Part shown: piece after piece, positions 25,474 through 34,223 of the stretch
Numbering within the stretch: the stretch's first letter is position 1
How the letters are laid out: each line of letters starts with the position of its first letter
Origin: Pseudomonas sp. UYIF39
GTDB lineage: Bacteria > Pseudomonadota > Gammaproteobacteria > Pseudomonadales > Pseudomonadaceae
Direction: 5' to 3'
Assembly (NCBI RefSeq): GCF_029963765.1
Contig: NZ_JALBYU010000011.1
Location: forward strand, 62,001-126,000
DNA length: 64,000 nt
Made by a program: the position numbers and the translations under genes
The notes under the pieces: model-generated
The model's database searches: none
What the model saw: only the letters and a program-made list of their open reading frames with translations
Told to the model about the DNA's origin: nothing

Positions 25474-25871
25474 TTACTCGATCAAGGCCCTTGCCGGATA
25501 GCAAAAGGGGAATGGGGGCTTGCTCCGCTGGCCGATGCCTGCCGACGGACGAAATGTCCCGCGCACACTAGGGGAAGTGCTGGGCAGGGGTCAAGGTCAT
25601 GGCGCTACATCGGCGTGCCATTTTCCAGTCTCAAAAAAATGGCGTCAACAAATCAATGATAGCTATATGATGTCGTTTCCTACTATTTGAGCCTATAACG
25701 CCAAGTTTTTTTATAACCAAAAATCGATAAAAAGGCAAAAAGCCATCAAAAAAGATTCTTAATGTTTTTACCAACTGTGTCGCTAACGACACGTGGGCTA
25801 CCAAATTTCCGCCCAAGGCTACGGCGACAACGCTGGCAGCGCAGTAAATGACCCCTATACAGGATGCGTTC
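25474..25871. promoter_or_regulatory. AT-rich divergent control region upstream of the repeat protein
   Basis: No gene is seen in these about 400 bp. The stretch 25620-25770 is clearly AT-richer than its surroundings and contains several A- and T-runs, suggesting a promoter region or H-NS-family (MvaT) silencing target. A hairpin GTGTCG-CTAA-CGACAC lies at 25777-25792, about 80 bp before the ATG. I could not fix -35/-10 boxes with confidence. Confidence 0.5.
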
Positions 25872-28800
25872 ATGAGCTTTATTTCTTCGTTGACCCCAGC
25901 GCAAGTCGCTGCCTTGAGTACAACTACCATTGCTGGGCTTGAGACCCAGGATATTGCCGCGTTGAGCACCGCTCAGATCGCCCAGATGACCGCTGCGCAG
26001 ATCGCAGTCATCACCGTGTCGAACATTGGTGCGTTCTCGGCCGCGCAAGTACCGGCGCTGACGACCGCGCAAGTGGTTGCCCTGACCACCGCTCAGGTCA
26101 CCGCACTGAAAACCGCGCAGATCGCCGCACTGACCACGACGCAAGTCGCTGCCATCGAAACGGCGGATATCGCTGTGCTGCCCGCTGGATCGGTCGCCAG
26201 CCTGACCACGGCCCAGACCGCCGCCCTGACCACCGCACAGGTAGTCGCCCTGACCACCGCCCAAGTGGCGGCACTGACCACCGCCCAAGTGGCCGCGCTG
26301 ACCACCACGCAAGTGGCGGCCGTGGAAACTGCCGATATCGGCGCCCTGACCTCCACCCAACTGGTCGCGTTGACCACCGCCCAGGTGGCTGCCCTGACCA
26401 CGGCACAAGTGGCGGCCCTGAAACCGACCCAGATCAGCGTCATGGAAACCGCCGACGTGGCAGCCCTGACCACGGCTCAGGTGGTGGCGTTGACCACGGC
26501 CCAGATCGCCGCGCTGAAAACCACCCAGCTCGCTGCCTTGACCACTACTCAGGTGGCGGCCATCGAAACCGCTGACATCGCGGCCTTGCCAGTGGCTAGC
26601 GTCGCGGCCCTGACCACTGCGCAGACCGCTGCCCTGACCACCGCCCAGGTGGCCGCCCTGACCACCGCCCAGGTGGCGGCACTGACCACCGCTCAAGTGG
26701 CGGCGCTGACCACTACGCAAGTGGCGGCCATCGAAACCGCTGACATCGGCGCGTTGACCACCGCTGTTGTCGTCGCCTTGACCACCGCCCAGGTCGCCGC
26801 CCTGACCACCGCACAAGTGGCAGCCCTGAAACCGGCTCAGATCAGCGCCCTGCAGACTGTCGATGTCGCAGCCTTGACCACTGCTCAGGTCGTGGCGTTG
26901 ACCACTGCCCAGGTGGCGGCACTGACCACCGCCCAAGTAGCTGCGCTGACCACCACCCAAGTGGCGGCCATCGAAACCGCTGACATCGCTGCCTTGCCAG
27001 TGGCCAGCGTCGCAGCCCTGACCACCGCGCAGACCGCCGCCCTGACCACCGCTCAGGTCGTGGCATTGACCACCGCTCAGGTAGCCGGGCTGAAGCCGGC
27101 CCAAGTGGCCGCGCTGACCACCACGCAAGTGGCGGCACTGCAGGTCGCCGATGTTGCCGCACTGACCACCGCCAGCGTCGTGGCCTTGACCACCGCTCAA
27201 GTGGCGGCACTGACCACGGCCCAGGTCGCTGCGCTGACCCCGGTCCAGATCGCGGCCATGGAAACCGCTGATGTGGCGGCACTCACTACCGCTCAGGTAG
27301 TGGCCTTGACCACCGCCCAGGTGGCGGCACTGACCACCGCACAAGTGGCTGCGCTGACCACCACGCAAGTGGCGGCCATTGAAACCGCTGACATCGGCGC
27401 GTTGACCACCGCTGGCGTCGTCGCCTTGACCACCGCCCAGGTCGCGGCACTGACCACCGCACAAGTAGCGGCCCTGAAACCGACCCAGATCAGCGCCCTG
27501 CAGACTGTCGATGTTGCAGCGCTGACTACCGCCCAGGTTGTGGCATTGACCACCGCACAAGTAGCGGCACTGACCACCGCCCAGGTGGCTGCGCTGACCA
27601 CCACGCAAGTGGCGGCCATCGAAACCGCTGACATCGCTGCCTTGCCAGTGACCAGCGTCGCAGCCCTGACCACCGCGCAGACCGCTGCCCTTACCACCGC
27701 TCAGGTCGTGGCATTGACCACCGCTCAGGTAGCCGGGCTGAAGCCGGCCCAAGTGGCCGCGCTGACCACCACGCAAGTGGCGGCACTGCAGGTCGCCGAT
27801 GTTGCCGCACTGACCACCGCCAGCGTCGTGGCCTTGACCACCGCTCAAGTGGCCGCCTTGACCACGGCCCAAGTCGCTGCACTGACTCCGGTCCAGATCG
27901 CTGCGCTGGAAACAGCTGACGTGGCGGCCTTGACCACGGCTCAGGTCGTGGCGTTGACCACCGCACAAGTGGCGGCACTGACCACCACTCAAGTGGCTGC
28001 ACTGACCACCACCCAAGTGGCGGCATTCGAAACCGCTGATATCGGCGCGTTGACCACCGCTGGCGTCGTCGCCTTGACCACCGCCCAGGTCGCGGCACTG
28101 ACCACCGCACAAGTAGCGGCCCTGAAACCGACCCAGATCAGCGTCCTGCAGACTGTCGATGTTGCAGCGCTGACTACCGCCCAGGTTGTGGCATTGACCA
28201 CCGCACAAGTAGCGGCACTGACCACCGCCCAGGTGGCTGCGCTGACCACCACGCAAGTGGCGGCCATCGAAACCGCTGACATCGCGGCCCTGCCAGTGGC
28301 CAGCGTCGCGGCCCTGACCACCGCGCAGACCGCTGCACTGACCACCGCCCAGGTTGTGGCATTGACCACCGCCCAGGTGGCCGGGCTGAAGCCGGCCCAA
28401 GTGGCCGCGCTGACCACCACGCAAGTGGCGGCCATCGAAACCGCAGACATCGCCGCACTCACCACCGCCGGCGTCGTCGCCTTGACCACCGCCCAGGTGG
28501 CGGCGCTGACCACTGCCCAGGTGGCGGCGCTGAAGCCGACCCAGATCAGTGCCATGGAAACCGCCGACGTGGCCGCCTTGACCACTGCCCAGGTGGTGGC
28601 ATTGACCACCGCCCAGGTAGCGGCACTGACCACTGCTCAAGTGGCTGCGCTGACCACCACGCAAGTGGCGGCCATCGAAACCGCTGACATCGCGGTCTTG
28701 CCAGTGACCAGCGTCGCGGCCCTCACCACTGCGCAGACCGCCGCCCTGACCACTGCTCAGGTCGTGGCCTTGACCACCGCCCAGGTGGCCGGACTGAAAC

Positions 28801-30701
28801 CGGCTCAAGTGGCTGCACTGACCACCACGCAAGTGGCGGCCCTGCAGACCGCCGATGTCGCCGCACTGACCACCGCCGGCGTGGTAGCCCTGACCACCGC
28901 TCAGGTGGCAGCCTTGACCACTGCACAGGTGGCGGCCCTCAAGCCGACCCAGATCAGTGCCATGGAAACGGCCGACGTGGCCGCCTTGACCACGGCTCAA
29001 GTGGTCGCCCTGACCACGGCCCAGGTCGCGGCGCTCAAGCCGACCCAGATCGCAGCCCTGACCACCACGCAAGTGGCGGCCCTGGAAACCGCTGACCTTG
29101 GTGCACTGACCAATACTCAACTGGTAGCCTTGACCACCGCCCAGGTTGCCGCCCTGACCACCGCACAAGTGGTAGCGCTCAAGCCGGCCCAGATCAGCGC
29201 ACTGGAAACCGACGATGTGGCAGCGCTGACCACCGCGCAAGTGGTCGCCCTGACCACCGCTCAGGTAGCGGCATTGACCACGGCACAGGCTGCGGCATTG
29301 ACCACCACCCAAGTGGCGGCCCTTGAAACCGCGGACATCGCCGCCCTGACAGTGGCCGATACTGCAAGCCTGACCACCGCGCAGACGGCTGCACTGACCA
29401 CCGCCCAGGTGGTTGCCCTGACCACCGCACAAGTGGCGGCGCTGAAGGTGACCCAGATCGCGGCATTGACCACCACGCAAGTGGCGGCCATCGAAACGGC
29501 CGATATCGGCGCCCTGACCTCTGCCCAACTGGCAGCGTTCACCACTGCCCAGGTCGCGGCCTTGACCACGGCGCAGATCGCGGCCCTCAAGCCAACCCAG
29601 ATCAGCGCCCTGGAAACCGCTGATGTAGCGGCCTTGACCACCGCCCAGATCGTGGCGATCGAAACCACGGACATGGCGGCATTGACCACGGCTCAGGTAG
29701 CGGCCCTGACCACGGCGCAAGCTGCGGTGCTGACCACGGCGCAACTGTCGCACCTTTCGATGACCCAGGTGGATTCGTTCACCACGGCACAACTGCAAGC
29801 GATGAGCGCCACCCAGATCGACGCGCTGGCCCTGTCCACGCCGCTGGTCCTGGACCTCAACGGTGATGGCGTGCAGACCACGCACCTGAGCACTGGCGTC
29901 AAGTTCGACCTCAATGCCGATGGCCACAAGGAAGCGACCGGCTGGGCCACTGGCGGTGACGGCCTGCTGACGCTCGACCTCAATGGCGATGGCCAGGTCA
30001 ACGATGGCTCCGAGCTGTTCGGTTCCTCGTTCCGCCTGCCGGACGGTTCGCTGGCCAAAGACGGCTTCGAGGCACTCGTCAGCCTGGACAGCAACCATGA
30101 CGGCGCCGTCAACGGCGCTGACCAGCTGTTCTCGTCGCTGCAAGTGTGGGTCGATGCCAACAACGATGGCGTCAGCGACAAAGGCGAGATGCACACCCTG
30201 AAGGATCTGGGCATCACCCAGTTCAACCTGGATGTGGCCAAGACTGCCGAGCTCAACCACGGTAACCTGATCGGCCTCAACGGCAGCTACGAAACCAGCG
30301 ATGGCCAGAGCCATACGATCGCCGACGTTTGGTTCCGTACCGACGCCAATGGCAATCAGTCCTTCGACCTGACCAAGCTGGATTCGCAAGCAGTCGATGC
30401 CCACTCCCTGGGTGCCATCGATCTGGCGGCCGATGGCGGCAAGGCCAGCGTACTGACCGTCGATGCCGAGGCAGTCAGCAAGCTCGGCCAGGCCGGCCAG
30501 GTGGATGTGGCCAGCGGTGCCGCGGCACCGGTGCAGATGATCATCAACGGTGACCACAACGATACCGTGAACATCACTGGCGACAGTGGCGAGTGGCAAG
30601 CGGCCGGTACCACCACGGTGGACGGTGCCAGCTACAACGTGTTCAACGATGGCGATGTGCAGTTGTTGGTAGCAACCGATGTGCAGACTTGGATTCACTG
30701 A
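25872..30701 (+). CDS. Giant octad-repeat type I-secreted protein (LTTAQVAA repeats) with C-terminal Ca2+-loop module
   Basis: The 1609-residue protein has no signal peptide. After MSFISS come 164 consecutive eight-residue units (residues 7-1318), consensus LTTAQVAA, with no break in register. The C-terminal 291 residues start LALSTPLVLDLNGDGVQ and carry five DxNxDG-type calcium loops (DLNGDG, DLNADG, DLNGDG, DSNHDG, DANNDG). They end in an aliphatic, Asp-rich tail typical of type I secretion substrates. That module resembles the one in FrpC-type RTX proteins. The divergent methyltransferase, the downstream GT41 enzyme and the convergent ABC/HlyD/TolC set make an exported, probably glycosylated surface or matrix protein the best reading. 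The start at 25872 has AGGA 7 nt upstream; an in-frame ATG at 25848 lacks one. No LapA-type retention module is seen. Confidence 0.88.
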   Translation: MSFISSLTPAQVAALSTTTIAGLETQDIAALSTAQIAQMTAAQIAVITVSNIGAFSAAQVPALTTAQVVALTTAQVTALKTAQIAALTTTQVAAIETADIAVLPAGSVASLTTAQTAALTTAQVVALTTAQVAALTTAQVAALTTTQVAAVETADIGALTSTQLVALTTAQVAALTTAQVAALKPTQISVMETADVAALTTAQVVALTTAQIAALKTTQLAALTTTQVAAIETADIAALPVASVAALTTAQTAALTTAQVAALTTAQVAALTTAQVAALTTTQVAAIETADIGALTTAVVVALTTAQVAALTTAQVAALKPAQISALQTVDVAALTTAQVVALTTAQVAALTTAQVAALTTTQVAAIETADIAALPVASVAALTTAQTAALTTAQVVALTTAQVAGLKPAQVAALTTTQVAALQVADVAALTTASVVALTTAQVAALTTAQVAALTPVQIAAMETADVAALTTAQVVALTTAQVAALTTAQVAALTTTQVAAIETADIGALTTAGVVALTTAQVAALTTAQVAALKPTQISALQTVDVAALTTAQVVALTTAQVAALTTAQVAALTTTQVAAIETADIAALPVTSVAALTTAQTAALTTAQVVALTTAQVAGLKPAQVAALTTTQVAALQVADVAALTTASVVALTTAQVAALTTAQVAALTPVQIAALETADVAALTTAQVVALTTAQVAALTTTQVAALTTTQVAAFETADIGALTTAGVVALTTAQVAALTTAQVAALKPTQISVLQTVDVAALTTAQVVALTTAQVAALTTAQVAALTTTQVAAIETADIAALPVASVAALTTAQTAALTTAQVVALTTAQVAGLKPAQVAALTTTQVAAIETADIAALTTAGVVALTTAQVAALTTAQVAALKPTQISAMETADVAALTTAQVVALTTAQVAALTTAQVAALTTTQVAAIETADIAVLPVTSVAALTTAQTAALTTAQVVALTTAQVAGLKPAQVAALTTTQVAALQTADVAALTTAGVVALTTAQVAALTTAQVAALKPTQISAMETADVAALTTAQVVALTTAQVAALKPTQIAALTTTQVAALETADLGALTNTQLVALTTAQVAALTTAQVVALKPAQISALETDDVAALTTAQVVALTTAQVAALTTAQAAALTTTQVAALETADIAALTVADTASLTTAQTAALTTAQVVALTTAQVAALKVTQIAALTTTQVAAIETADIGALTSAQLAAFTTAQVAALTTAQIAALKPTQISALETADVAALTTAQIVAIETTDMAALTTAQVAALTTAQAAVLTTAQLSHLSMTQVDSFTTAQLQAMSATQIDALALSTPLVLDLNGDGVQTTHLSTGVKFDLNADGHKEATGWATGGDGLLTLDLNGDGQVNDGSELFGSSFRLPDGSLAKDGFEALVSLDSNHDGAVNGADQLFSSLQVWVDANNDGVSDKGEMHTLKDLGITQFNLDVAKTAELNHGNLIGLNGSYETSDGQSHTIADVWFRTDANGNQSFDLTKLDSQAVDAHSLGAIDLAADGGKASVLTVDAEAVSKLGQAGQVDVASGAAAPVQMIINGDHNDTVNITGDSGEWQAAGTTTVDGASYNVFNDGDVQLLVATDVQTWIH
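25890..29825 (+). repeat. 164 tandem 24-bp units encoding the octad L-T-T-A-Q-V-A-A
   Basis: The array runs 3936 bp with no indel: 164 x 24 bp from 25890 lands exactly on the last Ala codon of MSATQIDA at 29825. Most units are LTTAQ(V/I)(A/V)A. Punctuating units with acid residues (mostly xETADxxA, some LQTVDVAA or LQVADVAA) recur at spacings of 7 or 5 octads. The spacing series is 7-5-5, 7-5-5, 7-5-5-5-5, 7-5-5-5-5, 7-5-5, 7-5-5-5-5, 7-5-2. Units after a 7-start are often LP(V/A)xSVAx, and LKP(T/A)QIS units often precede an acidic unit. Confidence 0.95.
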
Positions 30702-30729
30702 TCTTCAGTGGTAAACCTTGACTGATCCG

Positions 30730-30761
30730 ATACCGGGCTCGAAAGAGCTCGGTATTTTTTT
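30730..30761 (+). terminator. Intrinsic terminator between the repeat protein and the glycosyltransferase
   Basis: ATACCGGGCTC and GAGCTCGGTAT pair over 11 bp (one G-T) around a GAAA tetraloop and are followed by seven T residues. It lies 28 bp past the repeat-protein stop and 22 bp before the glycosyltransferase ATG. It probably limits read-through so that the enzyme is made at a lower level than its putative substrate. Confidence 0.85.
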
Positions 30762-30783
30762 ATTGGAAGAGACCTTCGCGCAA

Positions 30784-32619
30784 ATGCTTAGAGAGAATCT
30801 TGAGAGCCCGAACCTCGATGTCGTGCTGGCTGCAGCCCTGCAGCTGGCCGAAGGTATCGCGCTGGAACCGATGAAGTTGCTCGAAACCGCAGACCGGCTC
30901 AATGGCGCGCAGCGCGTCAACGATGTCGCGGCGCTCTACCAGCGCTGGCTGCAGCACTGCCACTCGTCGGTCAATTACATTATCCAGTTCAACCTGGGAG
31001 CCACCCTGACTCAACTGGGGCAGATACAGGCCGCTGAGAGTGCCTATCGCGCCGCTATTGCCCAGAACCCGGAGTTCGCCCAGGCCTGGTTCAACCTGGG
31101 GACAGTGCTGGAGCGTCAGAACAAGCCGCAAGAGGCCTTGGCCACCTGGCAGTCGATGCTCGACAAGCACCTGGTCGACGCCGCGCAAAGCCGCGAGCTG
31201 TACCTGATGACCTGTAATAACCTGGGCCGCCTGCTGGAGGAAACCCGTCAGCTGCAGCAATCGGAAGCCATCCTGCGCACCAGCCTGGAAGCCGACCCTG
31301 TGCAACCCAAGGTCATCCAGCACTGGGTGCACCTGCGCCAGAAACAATGTGTCTGGCCGGTCTATGAGCCACCGGCGGGCCTGACCCGCGGCGACCTGCT
31401 CAAGGCATCCTCGCCCCTGGCACTGCTCGCCGGCAGCGATGACCCAGGCCTGCAACTGGCCGCCGCGGTGCACTTCGTCAAAGAGCGGGTCAATGTGCGG
31501 GTCCCCGCCCTGGCTTCGGCCCAAGGCTATGGCCACCAAAAACTGCGCATCGGCTTCCTGTCATCGGACTTCTGCCTGCATGCGGTGTCATTGCTGACCG
31601 TGGAGCTGTTAGAGCTGATCGATCGGGAGCGCTTCGAGGTGTATGGTTTTTGCTGGAGCCGCGAAGACGGGTCGGCCCTGCGCGAGCGGGTCAAGCAGGC
31701 CATGGATCACTTCGTGCGCATCGACGCCATGGATGACGCGAGCGCCGCACAATGCATTCGCAACCATGAGATCGACATCCTCATCGACCTTCATGGGCTG
31801 ACCTCCGGGGCACGTCCGGACATTCCGGCTTATCGCCCGGCTGCAGTGCAAATGACTTACCTGGGCTTTCCCGGGTCGACCGGCCTGCCTGGCATCGACT
31901 ATGTCATCGCCGACCGCTACCTGATCCCCGACAGCGAGAAGGCGTACTACAGCGAAACACCGCTGTACCTGGCGCAGATCTACCAGTGCAGTGACCGCCA
32001 GCGCCCCGTAGCGGCGTTGCCGACCCGCGCCGAGTGCGGCTTGCCGCAAGACCGCTTCGTATTCTGCTCGTTCAACAACAACTACAAGTTCAACGAAGAA
32101 GTGTTCGACTGCTGGATGCGAATCCTGCACCGCGCCCCCGACAGTGTGTTGTGGCTGCTGGCCGACAACCCCTGGGCCCAGGAAAACCTCTGCGCCAGGG
32201 CCCAGGCCCACGGCGTGGACCCGGCACGCCTGCTGTTCGCCCCGCGTGTTGCACCGGCGCAGTACCTGGCCCGCTACAGCGCTGCGGACCTGTTCCTCGA
32301 CGCCTATCCGTTCAACGCCGGCACCACGGCCAACGACGCCTTGTGGATGGGTCTGCCGGTGCTGACCCGCTCGGGACGCACCTTTGCCTCGCGCATGGCA
32401 GGCAGCCTGCTGACGTCCCTGGACCTGCCGGAGCTGATCACCACCACCCTGGCCGAATACGAGGAGCGCGCCGTTGAACTGGCGACGCAGGCGGATCTGT
32501 TGCCCGCCGTGCGTGAGCGTCTGCAGCAGGGGCGCGAGCACTCTGTGCTGTTCGACACGCCACGCTTCGTCAGGGATTTCGAGGACGCGATAAGCAGCGT
32601 GGCGCCAGGCAGGGCTTAA
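30784..32619 (+). CDS. TPR-GT41 (SPINDLY/OGT-like) glycosyltransferase
   Basis: GT41 enzymes transfer a sugar (GlcNAc, fucose or hexose in known cases) from a nucleotide sugar to Ser/Thr, or to Asn in HMW1C, of cytoplasmic proteins. The 611-residue protein has TPR units (about 60-170) with FNLGATLTQLGQIQAAESAYRAAIAQNP, then the catalytic region. Landmarks are SSDFCLHAV (His266), YLGFPGSTG (about 359-367), FNNNYKFN (Lys435, equivalent to the OGT active-site Lys) and DLFLDAYPFNAGTT (about 502). All key positions look intact. The frame is open back to a TTG at 30718, but that would place a terminator inside the gene, so I chose ATG 30784. Adjacent Thr-rich repeats are the obvious candidate acceptor. 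Confidence 0.88.
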   Translation: MLRENLESPNLDVVLAAALQLAEGIALEPMKLLETADRLNGAQRVNDVAALYQRWLQHCHSSVNYIIQFNLGATLTQLGQIQAAESAYRAAIAQNPEFAQAWFNLGTVLERQNKPQEALATWQSMLDKHLVDAAQSRELYLMTCNNLGRLLEETRQLQQSEAILRTSLEADPVQPKVIQHWVHLRQKQCVWPVYEPPAGLTRGDLLKASSPLALLAGSDDPGLQLAAAVHFVKERVNVRVPALASAQGYGHQKLRIGFLSSDFCLHAVSLLTVELLELIDRERFEVYGFCWSREDGSALRERVKQAMDHFVRIDAMDDASAAQCIRNHEIDILIDLHGLTSGARPDIPAYRPAAVQMTYLGFPGSTGLPGIDYVIADRYLIPDSEKAYYSETPLYLAQIYQCSDRQRPVAALPTRAECGLPQDRFVFCSFNNNYKFNEEVFDCWMRILHRAPDSVLWLLADNPWAQENLCARAQAHGVDPARLLFAPRVAPAQYLARYSAADLFLDAYPFNAGTTANDALWMGLPVLTRSGRTFASRMAGSLLTSLDLPELITTTLAEYEERAVELATQADLLPAVRERLQQGREHSVLFDTPRFVRDFEDAISSVAPGRA

Positions 32620-32634
32620 CCGCACGCGGTCCCC

Positions 32635-32876
32635 TTGTAGGAGCGAGCCTGCTCGCGATGAACCTGAGAACACCGTGGGGTGTCAGGTGCCCAGAGCATG
32701 CTTGCTCCACAGGTTCACGTACAACCCTGTAGGAGCGAGCATGCTCGCGATAAACCTGAGAACGCCGCGGGGTGTCAGGTTTCCCGCGTCATCGTTAACC
32801 TCCATCGCGAGCATGCTCGCTCCTACAGGTGAGCCGTACGCATTTCACCTTGTAGGAGCCGGCTTGCTGGCGATAG
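32635..32876. repeat. REP cluster: tandem and inverted REP palindromes
   Basis: A unit TGTAGGAGCGAGC(C/A)TGCTCGCGAT plus a tail AACCTGAGAACnCCGnGGGGTGTCAGG occurs twice (about 32636-32689 and 32729-32780). An inverted REP lies at about 32803-32828, and a degenerate one (GGAGCCGGCTTGCTGGCGAT) at about 32850-32874. The cluster separates the convergent glycosyltransferase and tolC-like genes. Confidence 0.85.
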
Positions 32877-32894
32877 CAACCCAATGTCCAAAGG

Positions 32895-34223
32895 TCAGAA
32901 CAACCCCTGAACCTTCTCCAGCTCCCTACGGGTCATCTGGCCGGTGCGGGTGTGCAGGTTGACGTAGCTTTGCAGCATCGCCAGCTTGGTATCGAGCAGG
33001 TCTCGCTTGGCGGAGTACAGGCGCTGCTGGGCGTCGAGAATGTCGACCGTCGAGCGTACGCCGGCCTCATAGCCTTTTTCCGCGGATTTCAGGGCGGTCT
33101 GGCTGGAACGCACGGCGGTCACCAGGGCCTTGCTCTTCTCGAAGCCTGCCACCACGCCCAGGTAGTTGAGCTCGAGGTCTTCGTTCATTTGCTGGAGCTG
33201 GGCATCGTAGCTGGACCGGGCGCTCTCCAGGGTGGCGCGGGCTTTTTCGGATGAAGCGCTGACCCCACCCCCCTGGTACAACGGGATATCGATCACGACG
33301 CCCACGTAATAGGTCGACTGGCGCTGGGTATTATCGTTGAGGTCGCTCTGGCCAACCCGCGCCAGCCGGCCGCTCAGCGCCACGGTCGGGTAGTGCCCGG
33401 CCTTCTGCTGCTGGAGATTGGCTTCGGCCACCTTGATCGAAGCACGGCTGATGCCCAGTGCTGACGCGGCCTGGTCGGCCTTGATCAACCAGTAGTCCAG
33501 GTCCTGTTCGGGGGCGAGCAAGGCGGCGGCCGGGGCCTGCTCCTGCATCTGCGGGATCTCGCTGACGGGAATACCGGAGCGGCCCGCCAGCTTGCGCAGG
33601 GCCGAGCGATGCTGGGCCTGCAACTGGATTTCCAGGGCGCGGATCGAATCGAGCCGGGCTTGCGCCTCTTCAAGGTCGGTGATGGCGCCCTCACCGGCTT
33701 CGAACAGACGCTTGGATTGCTTGGCCAGGCCTTCGACCGAGGCCTTCTGCTGGGTCGTCAGCTTGAGTTCGTTTTCCACCTGGGCGAGATCGAAATAAGC
33801 TTGCACCACGCGGTCGAACAGCTCCTGGTCGGCGCCCTCGTGCTGCACTTCGCCCAGTTGCCCGCGCGCCTTGGCCTGTTCATAGGAGGCCCAGCGGCCT
33901 TTGTCGAACAACGGCTGGATAACCGTCAGGGCAACGCTGTCGGAAGCGAATTGATCGTCCTGGCTGCTGGTCGAGGGCTGATTTTCAAACTGGCCACCAC
34001 GGCCGTAGCGAGAGTTGATGGCGACTTGCGGCAGCAAGCCGCTGCGGCCGATCGCCTCTTCCTGGCGCGAGGCTTCGTAGTCGTGAGTGGCGACCTTGTA
34101 GGTCGCATCGTTGAGTCGCGAGGCGTCGTACAGCGCCACCAGCGACAACGGCGGTTCGGCCGCCAGCAGCGGGGCCGAGCAAAAAACGGAGAGCAGCAAG
34201 GCTATGCGCATGGACACGATCAT
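32895..34223 (-). CDS. TolC-family outer-membrane channel of the type I secretion system
   Basis: The 442-residue protein has a signal peptide (MRIALLLSVFCSAPLLAAEPP) and the duplicated TolC/OEP fold: long helices with LAQVENELKLTTQQKASVEG and a second half ending VDILDAQQRLYSAKRDLLDTKLAMLQSYVNLHTRTG. It would form the trans-periplasmic exit duct. The start ATG overlaps the HlyD stop (ATGA) and has AAGGA nearby. It is the third gene of the minus-strand abc-hlyD-tolC operon, which faces the repeat protein. Confidence 0.93.
   Translation of the reverse strand: MIVSMRIALLLSVFCSAPLLAAEPPLSLVALYDASRLNDATYKVATHDYEASRQEEAIGRSGLLPQVAINSRYGRGGQFENQPSTSSQDDQFASDSVALTVIQPLFDKGRWASYEQAKARGQLGEVQHEGADQELFDRVVQAYFDLAQVENELKLTTQQKASVEGLAKQSKRLFEAGEGAITDLEEAQARLDSIRALEIQLQAQHRSALRKLAGRSGIPVSEIPQMQEQAPAAALLAPEQDLDYWLIKADQAASALGISRASIKVAEANLQQQKAGHYPTVALSGRLARVGQSDLNDNTQRQSTYYVGVVIDIPLYQGGGVSASSEKARATLESARSSYDAQLQQMNEDLELNYLGVVAGFEKSKALVTAVRSSQTALKSAEKGYEAGVRSTVDILDAQQRLYSAKRDLLDTKLAMLQSYVNLHTRTGQMTRRELEKVQGLF

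Noticed and set aside
25872..26100. LapA-type N-terminal retention module with a LapG cleavage site on the giant protein
   Set aside because: The octads begin at residue 7, leaving no room for the module, and no di-alanine cleavage context of that kind or lapD/lapG genes were seen.
26842..27282. Several 100-200-residue minus-strand frames inside the repeat array
   Set aside because: All are repeat shadows in other frames, rich in Arg/Trp/Pro or Val/Ala, with no ribosome sites.
25890..29825. Possible CRISPR or VNTR array of non-coding type
   Set aside because: The 24-bp units have no unique spacers, stay in one reading frame throughout and encode a consistent octad, so this is a coding repeat.
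25746..30698. A 1650-codon open frame on the minus strand opposite the repeat protein (Gly/His/Arg/Gln-rich)
   Set aside because: It is the antisense shadow of the 24-bp repeats: the codons for LTTAQVAA contain no stops in that frame. It has no start site, domain or sensible composition.
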